In this document: piece by piece, positions 36,501-44,616 of the stretch
How positions within the stretch are numbered: position 1 is the first letter of the stretch
Layout: the number at the start of each line of letters is the position of its first letter
Position numbers and translations under genes: made by a program
The notes under the pieces: generated by a model
Database searches by the model: none
The model's input: the letters and a program-made list of their open reading frames with translations, nothing else
What the model was told of the DNA's origin: nothing
From: Thalassobacterium maritimum
GTDB lineage: Bacteria > Verrucomicrobiota > Verrucomicrobiia > Opitutales > Coraliomargaritaceae
Length of the DNA stretch: 64,000 nt
Direction: 5' to 3'
Assembly (NCBI RefSeq): GCF_031127805.1
Contig: NZ_JARXHW010000021.1
Location: 1 to 64,000 of the forward strand

Positions 36501-36749
36501 GCCTTTCCACCGAGTCGAACTAGTCTGCCGATGTCATCGAATGGCGCCTGTTTTAAGGTAAAAATTTATCTCACGCGTCAAAACCTATTCGGTCCTTTGC
36601 ACCGAGTGCCGAAAGAACAAGGGATGACACGTCCCGATTCCTATCGGACTGTTGGGGATGCTTATAGTGAGGCGTATCAATTATTCCCAAGTGGTTTGTT
36701 GACATCTCCGATTGTGCATCTGTCAGCGCCGTTCGTCTCGAATGAGTGA
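33585..36749 (+). CDS. GH106-like glycoside hydrolase, cytoplasmic
   Basis: A 1054-residue protein without signal peptide. Its N-terminal barrel opens with GKPFWSWNGELNEEELLRQM, MGMGGVFMHSRTGLKTEYLG and GLEGWLYDEDRWPSGSAGG, the block order of GH106-like proteins (alpha-L-rhamnosidases and relatives). Further conserved segments are IKGVFTDEPHRGF (a candidate catalytic Glu) and LSELYGCTGWQMGFEGHKQ. The C-terminal third contains a beta-sandwich with RWRISLNGRVI and galactose-binding-like features. It probably trims rhamnosides or related residues from imported oligosaccharides. Its ATG is only 5 bp from an operator copy and there is no Shine-Dalgarno sequence. Family-level assignment is moderately secure. 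Confidence 0.72.
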   Translation: MKPLSLFNPRTDSDSTISHAQADFQRAFEDPPAELRGKPFWSWNGELNEEELLRQMGVAKSMGMGGVFMHSRTGLKTEYLGKEWFELINSCSQQASELGLEGWLYDEDRWPSGSAGGKVTKGQAHRMRSIILRQYAAGEAIEWPELENFIEAHYADLDGLHLKQYDSVAHDSVDVVPAGRQLLIFVREIHPSHSFYNGGSYLDTLSRSATDAFIESTHEKYRAHCGDHFGKAIKGVFTDEPHRGFILCDAVEQPGASDSARAIPYTEALFEEFSQRFGYELRGRLPELYFQYHGERLSKLKWHYAELLQQLFIENWARPCLDWCESNDLLLTGHVLHEDSLAAQAVPCGSLARYYEQMSYPGIDVLTQDCRAYWVAKQVVSVARQQGQPYVLSELYGCTGWQMGFEGHKQIGDWQAFLGVNLRCHHLAWYSMAGEAKRDYPASIFHQSAWYPQYKYVEDYFSRVNLILQQGQPDCDVLVIHPNESISAQFHLGWATWLRSISPSVDLLETKFVELFHWLTNSQIDFDYGDEEQLSRLAEIEVVDGKAYLRFGQMRYRSIVVGGLETMRGTTLSLLEAFQLAGGAVIFAGEVPAYLDAERSRAPRAFAQQALACAWERDALVDCLRENSDQLLQLNEGAGVADVISHVRRLDSGEVFIGLVNTTGTQLKEVQIDLSQGGIVERLNCRSGQIEPVAVASHADGLRWWVDFESLGEHLYRVVPEAEEGDAAEPERVTAAPFSVPIEGPFDYSLSEPNTLLLERARYRLDDAAWSECRDILRQDTAIRDTLGWPQVSGEMMQPWCRPQAEDAVAKKLTLEFPFNVSQIPAALDLLAEQPERWRISLNGRVILCEDLSHWHIDIALKRIQLPVEYLRPGENCISMETNLSQDTDLEAIYLLGDFGVYRKDEDWEIAASPKQVFVGDLVEQGFPFYTGAVTYCLPLPNALCEQALDLELPKYSGACAEVILGQHSELIAFPPSRTSLPMSSNGACFKVKIYLTRQNLFGPLHRVPKEQGMTRPDSYRTVGDAYSEAYQLFPSGLLTSPIVHLSAPFVSNE

Positions 36750-36753
36750 GCGC

Positions 36754-36775
36754 AAGAGAATGGTCTCTCATTCTT
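36754..36775 (+). terminator. Weak hairpin after the GH106-like gene
   Basis: AGAATG at 36757-36762 pairs with CATTCT at 36769-36774 across a 6-base loop, followed by TAAAAT. There is no T-run, so termination here is only a possibility. Confidence 0.3.
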
Positions 36776-36822
36776 AAAATTAATGACGGCCGCATGTCTG
36801 TGGTGCTCGTCACTTTTTCTAT

Positions 36823-39800
36823 ATGAACTCTATGTTTCGCTCTTTTCAAAACTTTCGAACATGTTTCGCAGTGCTCAGTTTGCTCTTTTGTTTTGTGCTC
36901 TCGGCGCATGCGGTGTTGCGCCATCCGGGGATGACGGATGCCGAGGCCTTGGCCCTGGGTGCTTTACCGCAGTTTGAGAGCAAGGCCTATGTCAGTGGCT
37001 GTTCGGCGGCGATGCTAAATAGCGAATGGGCGGTGTCCGCTGCTCACTGCATCAGTCTGGAAGACGAGCAGCGCGTGACGATGAGCTATAAAACGAATGG
37101 GGGCTCCACCACGGTGGCGGGAACGGCCTACCGTGTGCAATCGGGCGATGGTGGCTATGACGATGTCATGCTCATTCACTTGGACACGCCGATCACAGCC
37201 GCTGTGGCTTGGGTGGCACCTTACGATCGCTTCGACGAGTATGAGCAGTTGGGGTGGCAAGTTGGGCGAGGCACTTCCGGGGCACTGGGAGTAAATACGA
37301 CTTCAGACAATCAGTTTCGTGCAATGACTCAGCGGATTATTTCAACGATCCTTGATGAGGCATCGATCATTCCTCAGCATATTTATTACAATTATAACAA
37401 CCCTAATGTCACTAGCCCAAATGAATATGCGACTCGCTTTGAGGGCGGCACGGGGCCAGGGGACAGTGGGGGGCCACTCTATGTGTATTCACGTGGCCGA
37501 TACTTCAATGCCAGTGTCGTGAGCGGCCCGCAGAATGGGAGTTATCGCAATGGTCGCCTAAGCACGCATGGCGCTGCCATGCTGGCGAGATCGGGACTGA
37601 AGTTTGCTTATCCGCAAGCACTTACGCCGCAGGCGGTTTGGGTGGCGGAAGATCTAGAGGCTTCAGTCGCGAACTTGAACACGGTGACGACTTGGACGGA
37701 TCGTCTCAATGGGCTTACGTTTTCAAATGCCAGTGACGGTGGCGCGGGCGCGCCTGTCTTTGTGGCTAGCGCATCGCCAACCGGTTTGGCATCTGTGCGT
37801 TTGGATGGTGATGATGCGCTGGGACTATCGCTCGCAGAAAATCCTTTTAACGGCACCACGGCGATGAGTATCGCGATCGTAGTCAAGTCGAGCGGTGGTA
37901 ATGCGGGACTAGAAACGGATGACTTTGGCACGTCAGGTTTGTTGGATGCGAGCGTTGCGGGCAGTGATCTCGGATGGGGGCTTTCCATGGCGACGAATGG
38001 TCGTTTTGGTTGGAGTATCGAGGACCTCGATCGTTCGGTGGATGCGCTCTTTCGCGGAGACACGGGCAACGGTTCTGCGGCGGAGGGGGAGTGGCATGTG
38101 GTCGTCGCGACCTGGGATGGTTCAGAGATCGCGTTGGATAACGCGGGTGATGAGCGCAACATGAAACTCTTCGTGGATAGCTTGGCGCAGTCCAAGACCA
38201 CGCAAGCCGCGAATCACTTTAACATTGGCCGAGCAGTTAGCTCGTTGGTTTTAGGAAAAAGTCTGACCAACACGGTCGGTGGGTTTCAAGGAGAGATTGC
38301 CGAGATTCGACTCTACACGGGAGAACTGCAATTACATGAAGTGGATCGCTTACTAACGAGCCTGCGTGAGCGCTATGTCAGCGGTTCGCTCGGAGTCAGC
38401 TTTGAGCGGCCTTGGTCGTCGAAAATTTCGATTCCCGCCGGACAAAGTTTACGCACGCGCGGGTTGCTCACGGGGGGTGGCACTTCAATGGTTTGGGAAC
38501 TCGAGTCTGGGCCCGCTCCAGTCACTTTTTCAAATGTGACTTCGCCCGATACCGAGATAACTTTCGAAGCAGTGGGCACGCATGTCTTACGCGCAGTGGT
38601 GAGCGACGGCGTTTCGGTGGGCACGACAGACTTGACAGTTGAAGTGACTGTGCCCGGTGAGTTGCCGACAACGAGCAGTGATGCGGTGACGGGTAATTGG
38701 ATTTCGAGTGATGTGGGCAGGGTTAATGTCGTCGGTAGTCACAGCGAGGCCGCGGGTGTTTTCACCGTGAATGGTTCCGGCCAAGGTGTCGGCGTCGGAG
38801 AGGGGCAGACTTACGATGAAGGCCGCTTTGTGTGGAAGGCTGTGGCGGGCGACTTTGATTGGATCGCACGACTCGACTCGCTGACCGATGCATCGGGCCC
38901 GACCCGTGCGGGACTGATGGTGCGCGGAGGACCGGGCGCGACTGATGCCGCCGCATTTGTCGGGTTTGCGCCGAACGGCACGGTGTATGTCTTAGGTCGT
39001 CGTGATGGTGGGTGGTATGCGGAGCTTAGCAGCGATGCCGGCTTGGGACTAAGCTTTCCAGTGTATTTGAAATTAGAACGACGCGGCGAAACTGTGGCGG
39101 CATTTGTTTCGTCCGATGGAGTGACGTATAGCGCCATTGAATCAGAGCTGACGGTCGCGTTACCAGGCGTGGCACGTGTCGGGATGTTTGTGACGAGCGG
39201 TCACGAGAGCACAACGGTAGCTGGGCAGTTTAGCGAGTTGTCGTTGTTGCAAACGAGCTTCGCGTCCACAACTGCATTATCAGTTTTGAGTGCGCAACAA
39301 TTAGGTGGGGTGATTGATCTTGATCCCAGTTCCTCGGGCACGGATGAGCCATGGTTGAGTGTAGATCTCACGAATGGTTCCAGTGTGGCCAATGTGTATC
39401 AGACCTATGTCAGACATCGTCAAACCTCACGAGCGACTTTGACTGAGGGCGGCAATTATTGGGCAAGTCTCAGCGCCGATGATGGCAACGCGCTCACTGT
39501 GACCAGTCGTGTGATCGAGACGGTTTATAATACACGCTATGAATTTAATACGGCCAGCGATACGGAAGGATGGAATGGAAATAATGTGACTGATTTGACC
39601 AGTGACGGCAGCAGCCTGACGGGCACTGCGAGCTCAGATGATCCGCAGATCAACATCACTGGCTTATCGCTGGATGGAACACTGCATACGCAAGTGGCAG
39701 TGAGAATGAAAGCGACCGTCGCCGCGCCGATACAACTGTTCTGGGGCCGCGAGGGCGCGGGCGGTTTCGCGGCGGCACGTTCGCTGCTTTTGGATTATAC

Positions 39801-40764
39801 CGAAGTCGGGGCCTTTCAGACGATAATCTTCGATATGGAGGATGTCGACGAATGGGACGGTGAAAGCATCACCGCCTTACGCTTGGATCCGTTGAATGGA
39901 TCGGTGAATGGGCAGAGCTTTGAAATCGATTTTGTTGAAATTTCAGACGGTCGTGCGATTCGTCAAGCGCCAGCGTATCACTTCGATGTGGGCGGTGATA
40001 GCGAAGGGTGGAAATTTACCAAGGACATCGCTAGCACTTATGTGATCGGTGGTGCTTTGCAGGGCACGACGACTGGCAACGATTCGGTGCTGACGCGGAG
40101 TGGTGTTGATTTCGATGCCGACGGGGTGGACAGCGTGTTGCTGCGTATTCGTTCGTCGGTATCAGGAGTGGCTGAGTTCTTTTGGGGCACGACCGATACG
40201 CCCGCGTTCAGTGCGGCGCGTAAGGTGAGCGCGAGCTATATGGGCGACGGTTCCTATCAAGTGTTGCGCCTACCGCTCGCGGGCAATGCGGAGTGGGATG
40301 GCACGAGCTTGCAAAATATACGCTTGGATCCGAGCAATCAGTCGGGTGCTGTCTTCGCGATTGATACAATCCTCTTTAGCGATGGCGACGGTGACCAGGA
40401 TGGCATGCCGGACACCTTTGAACTCGCCAACAATTTGAATCCGCTGGCCAGTGAGGATGCCATGTTGGACGCCGATGGCGACGGCGTGAGTAATCTAGGT
40501 GAATACATTGCCGGAACTGATCCGACAGATGGCAGTGACCGCTTCACTTCAAGCTTTGTTTATACCGATGGGGTGGCCTTTGAGCTGAACTTCAGCGGCA
40601 AGTCTGGTCGTAGCTATCGACTGATGCGTAAGCTGCATTTAAGTGACGCGAATTGGGTGGAAGTTGATAGCCTCGGCGCCTTAGGTAGTGATCAGTCCGT
40701 TCATTTATCGGACTCCAGCAGCTTCGATCAGGCGTTCTACATGGTTGAGATTTCATTCCTGTAA
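36823..40764 (+). CDS. Secreted multidomain trypsin-like serine protease
   Basis: A 1313-residue exported protein (signal segment at residues 6-30). Residues 35-260 are a trypsin-fold protease with the full triad: SAAHC (His75), GYDDVMLIHL (Asp114) and GTGPGDSGGPL (Ser215). A LamG/concanavalin-like domain follows (about 268-525), then an Ig-like segment, then a second concanavalin-like domain (about 625-800, GRFVWKAVAGDFDWIARL). Two repeats follow at about 906-1045 and 1052-1180, each with an 'E-G-W ... F-W-G ... R-L-D-P' pattern. A calcium-binding thrombospondin-3-like stretch (DGDGDQDGMPD, from 1187) leads to a C-terminal domain (GRSYRLMRKLHLSDANWVEV) shared with the neighbouring GH9 protein 5 bp downstream. 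A protease with sugar-binding modules is unusual; it may mature surface enzymes or digest glycoprotein. Confidence 0.85.
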   Translation: MNSMFRSFQNFRTCFAVLSLLFCFVLSAHAVLRHPGMTDAEALALGALPQFESKAYVSGCSAAMLNSEWAVSAAHCISLEDEQRVTMSYKTNGGSTTVAGTAYRVQSGDGGYDDVMLIHLDTPITAAVAWVAPYDRFDEYEQLGWQVGRGTSGALGVNTTSDNQFRAMTQRIISTILDEASIIPQHIYYNYNNPNVTSPNEYATRFEGGTGPGDSGGPLYVYSRGRYFNASVVSGPQNGSYRNGRLSTHGAAMLARSGLKFAYPQALTPQAVWVAEDLEASVANLNTVTTWTDRLNGLTFSNASDGGAGAPVFVASASPTGLASVRLDGDDALGLSLAENPFNGTTAMSIAIVVKSSGGNAGLETDDFGTSGLLDASVAGSDLGWGLSMATNGRFGWSIEDLDRSVDALFRGDTGNGSAAEGEWHVVVATWDGSEIALDNAGDERNMKLFVDSLAQSKTTQAANHFNIGRAVSSLVLGKSLTNTVGGFQGEIAEIRLYTGELQLHEVDRLLTSLRERYVSGSLGVSFERPWSSKISIPAGQSLRTRGLLTGGGTSMVWELESGPAPVTFSNVTSPDTEITFEAVGTHVLRAVVSDGVSVGTTDLTVEVTVPGELPTTSSDAVTGNWISSDVGRVNVVGSHSEAAGVFTVNGSGQGVGVGEGQTYDEGRFVWKAVAGDFDWIARLDSLTDASGPTRAGLMVRGGPGATDAAAFVGFAPNGTVYVLGRRDGGWYAELSSDAGLGLSFPVYLKLERRGETVAAFVSSDGVTYSAIESELTVALPGVARVGMFVTSGHESTTVAGQFSELSLLQTSFASTTALSVLSAQQLGGVIDLDPSSSGTDEPWLSVDLTNGSSVANVYQTYVRHRQTSRATLTEGGNYWASLSADDGNALTVTSRVIETVYNTRYEFNTASDTEGWNGNNVTDLTSDGSSLTGTASSDDPQINITGLSLDGTLHTQVAVRMKATVAAPIQLFWGREGAGGFAAARSLLLDYTEVGAFQTIIFDMEDVDEWDGESITALRLDPLNGSVNGQSFEIDFVEISDGRAIRQAPAYHFDVGGDSEGWKFTKDIASTYVIGGALQGTTTGNDSVLTRSGVDFDADGVDSVLLRIRSSVSGVAEFFWGTTDTPAFSAARKVSASYMGDGSYQVLRLPLAGNAEWDGTSLQNIRLDPSNQSGAVFAIDTILFSDGDGDQDGMPDTFELANNLNPLASEDAMLDADGDGVSNLGEYIAGTDPTDGSDRFTSSFVYTDGVAFELNFSGKSGRSYRLMRKLHLSDANWVEVDSLGALGSDQSVHLSDSSSFDQAFYMVEISFL

Positions 40765-40769
40765 TTCAT

Positions 40770-43769
40770 ATGTTTACAACCCATGCGATCGCTTGGTGGC
40801 GTCGTGTTTTCTGCACGCATCCTCTATTCGTATTCACTTTGGTGCTGGGCGCTGCGCTCCACGGGCAGACGGTTAGCGTTGAGCTCGTTGAAGATTACGG
40901 CAACAGTTATCAAGCACGTGCGACGATCACCAATGATTCCGCCGTGGCGCTGAACTCGTGGCTGGTGACCTTACAACTGGACGGCACGCTCGATAATAAT
41001 TGGGAGAGTCTCTATCAAGCTTCGGAAAGTGATGTTGATAATCGGGTGTATGCCTTTTCCAATGAATACTATAACGGAGCCATAGAACCGGGGGAATTCG
41101 AAAGCTTCGGGTTTATCGTTCGCACGAGTTCGGAGCCAGTTTTGCCAGAGGGGGGGGTGGTGACACGTGACTGGGAGCCAGTGCTTGAACCCCGCGTGAG
41201 TGTCGCGGATGTTGATAACGATGGATCGGGCCCGTTGCTTGGTAAAGCGCAGACGGGTGACTATAACTATGCCGAAGTGCTTCAGAAGTCTTTGTTCTTT
41301 TACGATGTGCAGCGCTCTGGTGACTTGCCTGTCGATTTTCGAGTCGCTTGGCGCGGGGATTCCGCGGTGAGCGATGGCAGTGATGTTTCGTTGGATCTCA
41401 GTGGTGGGTTTTATGATGCGGGCGATCATGTGAAGTTCGGACTGCCGATGGCGTATAGTTTAACTATGCTCGCTTGGGGCGCGGTGGAGTATCCGTCCGC
41501 CTATGCCGAAACGGGACAAGTCTCGATCCTATTGGATCAACTTCGTTGGGGGGCGGATTACTTGATCAAGTGTCACGTGCGCAATGAAGATGGATCGACG
41601 GCGGCATTTTATGGGCAAGTCGGGAACGGGGATGTAGATCACGCGTATTGGGGCAGTGCCGAAAGCATGACGATGGCGCGGCCCGCGTATCGAATCGATG
41701 TGGACCATCCTGGGGCGGACCTCGCTGCGGAGACGGCTGCGTCGCTCGCGGCGATCTCGATGTTGGTTGCCATCGACGATCCTGACTACGCCGCCGAACT
41801 GATCGATCACGCCGTGGCGCTTTACGAATTCGCTGATACCTATCGCGGCAAGTATAGCGAATCGATTACGAACGCCGCGAGTTTTTATAACTCATGGAGC
41901 GGCTATCAGGATGAATTGGTGTGGGGCGCGCTTTGGTTGTATCGCGCGACAGGAGATGCCACTTGGCTGAACAAAGCAAAGAGCGAGTATGCGATGCTCG
42001 GTGGTGACGCAGGGAATCAGCCGTTTATCTGGAGCCTCTCTTGGGATAATAAATCCTATGGTTGCTACGTCTTGCTTGCGGATTTGGATGGCGGCGCAAC
42101 TTATAAAGCCGATGCCGAACGTTGGCTCGATTACTGGACTATCGGTATCAATGGCCAAAAAGTGAACTATACGCCAGGCGGCTTGGCATGGCTGGACGAG
42201 TGGGGCTCCTTGCGTTACGCCGCCAATACTGCGTTTTGTGCTTTGGTGTATGCCGATAAAGTCAACGACCCCGATGCGCGTTATTCAGATTTTGCGAAGG
42301 CGCAAATCAACTACGCCTTAGGCAGTAACCCACAGAATCGCAGTTATGTCTGTGGCTTCGGTGTCAACCCGCCGATCAATCCGCATCATCGCAATGCCCA
42401 CGCCTCGACGACGAACGACATTGATAGCCCCAACGATAACCGACACGTGCTCTACGGTGCCTTGGTCGGTGGTCCTGGAATCGACGATGCCTATGTGGAT
42501 GATCGCAGCGACTATCAACGCAACGAAGTGGCCATGGATTATAATGCCGCTTTTACGGGGGCACTGGCGCGGCTCTATCTCGAGTATGGTGGCTATGCGC
42601 TCGACGAAGTGGATGCGCCACCAGTCGATGCAGCCGTGTTGCTCTATGAAACGGTCGATGACTTTCCCACAGGCGCACAGAGCGATCGTGAATGGAAAGC
42701 CCTGTGGCCCGGCACCAGGTGGGCGAACGGTCCCGACGAAGGCCGAGTCGAAGTGGACGATACGATTGCTTATAATGGTAGCGGGAAATCCGTGCGGGTG
42801 CTTTATCCGGAAGGCGGTAAGCAGTCGAATGGCAGTGGTGCGCAATGGTTCATGGATTTAAAAGGCGAATACGATGAACTGTATTTTAGCTACTGGTTGC
42901 GCTTTGATCCTGACTTTGACTTTGTGCTGGGCGGTAAGTTGCCGGGGCTCGGAGGGGCAGTGTCTTTCGACGATCGCACGCATGAGTGGTCGGGGCGCTT
43001 GATGTGGCGCGAGAACGGATGGGCCGAGTTTTATATTCATGTGCCGTCCGAGCATTTGAACGATCCGGGCGATCGTTTCTGGTGGAATACCGAAGGTTTT
43101 CAAGCGATCTTCGTTCCCGGGCGCTGGCATCATATCGAGATTCACATGAAGTTAAATACTCCGGGGCAACAGGACGGATTGGCTGAAGGTTGGTTTGACG
43201 GCGTCAAAGCCGCCACATATCCGGGCTTTGATTTTCGAGATGCGGGCACATCCAGCGCGCAGATCGCATGGGTATTCTTTAGCACCTTCTTTGGCGGCAG
43301 TAGTGGTGATCATTGGAATGCCCAGAAGGATGAGCATGCGCGTTTCGATCAATTCATCGTGTCTAAGGAGCGTATCGGCTACCCCGGTAAACCCGAGGAT
43401 ATCGACTCCGATCAATTGCCGAACGATTGGGAATTGCAGCATTTCGGTAGTGACATGGCTGCCGATGCATATGCGGACAGCGATGCGGATGGCGATTCGG
43501 ATTATTTCGAGTATATCGCCGGCACTCATCCCAAGAATGCAAGCGACCGGTTGGCACCCCAGGTGCAAAAAACAAGTGATGCGTTTGTGGTTGATGTGAA
43601 TGCCAAGGCGGGGCGAGTCTATCGACTCTTGCGCAAGTTGAATTTGACTGATGCTGATTGGCTCGAAGTGGACATTAGTGCGACGATCGCCACGGACGGC
43701 ACACTTAGTCTCGAAGATCCCAGCTTGCATGGTCGCGCGTTTTACAAGGTCGAAGTGACTGAGCCGTAG
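40770..43769 (+). CDS. Secreted GH9 cellulase fused to a PL14-like domain
   Basis: A 999-residue protein with signal segment (residues 10-32). Residues about 35-130 look like a CBM2-type cellulose-binding domain (ALNSWLVTLQLDGTLDNNW). Residues about 160-610 are a GH9 catalytic domain with GGFYDAGDHVKFG (nucleophile-side Asp216/Asp219) and NEVAMDYNAAFTG (Glu586 acid). Residues about 620-872 form a concanavalin-like domain resembling polysaccharide lyase family 14 (YDELYFSYWLRFDPDFDFV, GRWHHIEIHMKLNTPG). A calcium-binding stretch (DSDADGDSDYFEYIAGT) and a C-terminal domain (GRVYRLLRKLNLTDADWLEV) follow, both shared with the protease upstream. Cutting of beta-1,4-glucan plus binding or lysis of an acidic polysaccharide is possible; whether the PL14-like domain is active is not visible. 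Confidence 0.85.
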   Translation: MFTTHAIAWWRRVFCTHPLFVFTLVLGAALHGQTVSVELVEDYGNSYQARATITNDSAVALNSWLVTLQLDGTLDNNWESLYQASESDVDNRVYAFSNEYYNGAIEPGEFESFGFIVRTSSEPVLPEGGVVTRDWEPVLEPRVSVADVDNDGSGPLLGKAQTGDYNYAEVLQKSLFFYDVQRSGDLPVDFRVAWRGDSAVSDGSDVSLDLSGGFYDAGDHVKFGLPMAYSLTMLAWGAVEYPSAYAETGQVSILLDQLRWGADYLIKCHVRNEDGSTAAFYGQVGNGDVDHAYWGSAESMTMARPAYRIDVDHPGADLAAETAASLAAISMLVAIDDPDYAAELIDHAVALYEFADTYRGKYSESITNAASFYNSWSGYQDELVWGALWLYRATGDATWLNKAKSEYAMLGGDAGNQPFIWSLSWDNKSYGCYVLLADLDGGATYKADAERWLDYWTIGINGQKVNYTPGGLAWLDEWGSLRYAANTAFCALVYADKVNDPDARYSDFAKAQINYALGSNPQNRSYVCGFGVNPPINPHHRNAHASTTNDIDSPNDNRHVLYGALVGGPGIDDAYVDDRSDYQRNEVAMDYNAAFTGALARLYLEYGGYALDEVDAPPVDAAVLLYETVDDFPTGAQSDREWKALWPGTRWANGPDEGRVEVDDTIAYNGSGKSVRVLYPEGGKQSNGSGAQWFMDLKGEYDELYFSYWLRFDPDFDFVLGGKLPGLGGAVSFDDRTHEWSGRLMWRENGWAEFYIHVPSEHLNDPGDRFWWNTEGFQAIFVPGRWHHIEIHMKLNTPGQQDGLAEGWFDGVKAATYPGFDFRDAGTSSAQIAWVFFSTFFGGSSGDHWNAQKDEHARFDQFIVSKERIGYPGKPEDIDSDQLPNDWELQHFGSDMAADAYADSDADGDSDYFEYIAGTHPKNASDRLAPQVQKTSDAFVVDVNAKAGRVYRLLRKLNLTDADWLEVDISATIATDGTLSLEDPSLHGRAFYKVEVTEP

Positions 43770-43780
43770 CGTGACGCATT

Positions 43781-43833
43781 CAAGGGCAGGGATGCCCTTG
43801 TTCCGGTTTTGGAAACAGGGCATCCTTGCCCTG
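43781..43833. repeat. REP pair (BIME-like) left of the transposase
   Basis: CAAGGGCA-GGGA-TGCCCTTG (43781-43800) and CAGGGCA-TCCT-TGCCCTG (43816-43833) are two hairpins in inverted order, separated by 15 bp. The second is close to the reverse complement of the first, which is the layout of bacterial interspersed mosaic elements built from REP sequences. A near-identical pair lies at 44542-44594 on the other side of the Y1 transposase gene. Confidence 0.85.
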
Positions 43834-43903
43834 TGCTGCTGCGAGTGGCGACTCTAATTTCTGGCTGGTGTTCGCGTTCTAAATTTCTAACATCCACTTT
43901 TAG

Positions 43904-44539
43904 ATGAGTGAGTTTCTCAATCCCTATGCGCACATCGACCAGCACGGCCTGAATCTGCCGCACTGGCAGCAAGGGGAGGCTTTTGTTTTTGTTACATGGC
44001 GCATGGCGGACTCTCTACCTGAAAATGTTTTACGCGCTTGGTCATCCGAACGCAGGATTTGGTTCGAGAAACACCCGTTGCCTTGGGATGCATCGACGCG
44101 TGCCGAATACCGTGAGCGCTTTCCGCTGCGGATTGAGCGATGGTTGGATCAGGGCAGCGGATCGTGTGCGCTCAGTGACCCAACGTTTCGTTTGATCGTC
44201 GAGGGAGCACTTTCGCATTTTGAAGGTGAGCGTCATGCTGTTCGGTCATACGTCATCATGCCCAATCATGTGCATATTTTATTTCAACCTTTGAGCGGCT
44301 GCTTGCTGGAAGATATTTTGCATACATGGAAAAGTTATTCGTCGCAGCAGATTATGAAGATGACGAAGCATACTGGTGAATTTTGGAGTGCGGGCTATTG
44401 GGATCGCTTGATTCGCGATCGGACTCATTTTGAACGTTGTGTCCGCTATATCCGTAATAATCCAGCAAAAGCGAAACTGAATCCTTCGCAGTTTAGTTTG
44501 TATGAGAACGAAGCACTGACTTGTGAGTCAGAAAGGTGA
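43904..44539 (+). CDS. REP-associated tyrosine transposase (RAYT)
   Basis: A 211-residue Y1-family protein. YVIMPNHVHILFQPL carries the His-x-His metal site (HVH); the helix HTWKSYSSQQIMKMTKH provides the region of the catalytic Tyr, and ERCVRYIRNNPAKAKL is the conserved C-terminal block. The preceding GEAFVFVTWRMADSLP is typical of stand-alone RAYT proteins. The gene is flanked by two matching REP pairs (43781-43833 and 44542-44594). In other bacteria, RAYTs bind and cleave REP hairpins and appear domesticated rather than fully mobile; that role is inferred here. Confidence 0.9.
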   Translation: MSEFLNPYAHIDQHGLNLPHWQQGEAFVFVTWRMADSLPENVLRAWSSERRIWFEKHPLPWDASTRAEYRERFPLRIERWLDQGSGSCALSDPTFRLIVEGALSHFEGERHAVRSYVIMPNHVHILFQPLSGCLLEDILHTWKSYSSQQIMKMTKHTGEFWSAGYWDRLIRDRTHFERCVRYIRNNPAKAKLNPSQFSLYENEALTCESER

Positions 44540-44541
44540 TT

Positions 44542-44594
44542 CAAGGGCAGGGATGCCCTTGATCCGGTTTAGGAAGCAGGGCATCCTTGCCCTG
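44542..44594. repeat. REP pair (BIME-like) right of the transposase
   Basis: CAAGGGCA-GGGA-TGCCCTTG (44542-44561) and CAGGGCA-TCCT-TGCCCTG (44577-44594) repeat the left-hand pair in the same orientation and with the same 15-bp spacer length; only the spacer differs at a few bases. The pair begins 2 bp after the stop codon of the transposase gene and probably also separates it from the convergent MFS gene. Confidence 0.85.
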
Positions 44595-44616
44595 TGGCGT
44601 TGTGTCTCGGTATGCG

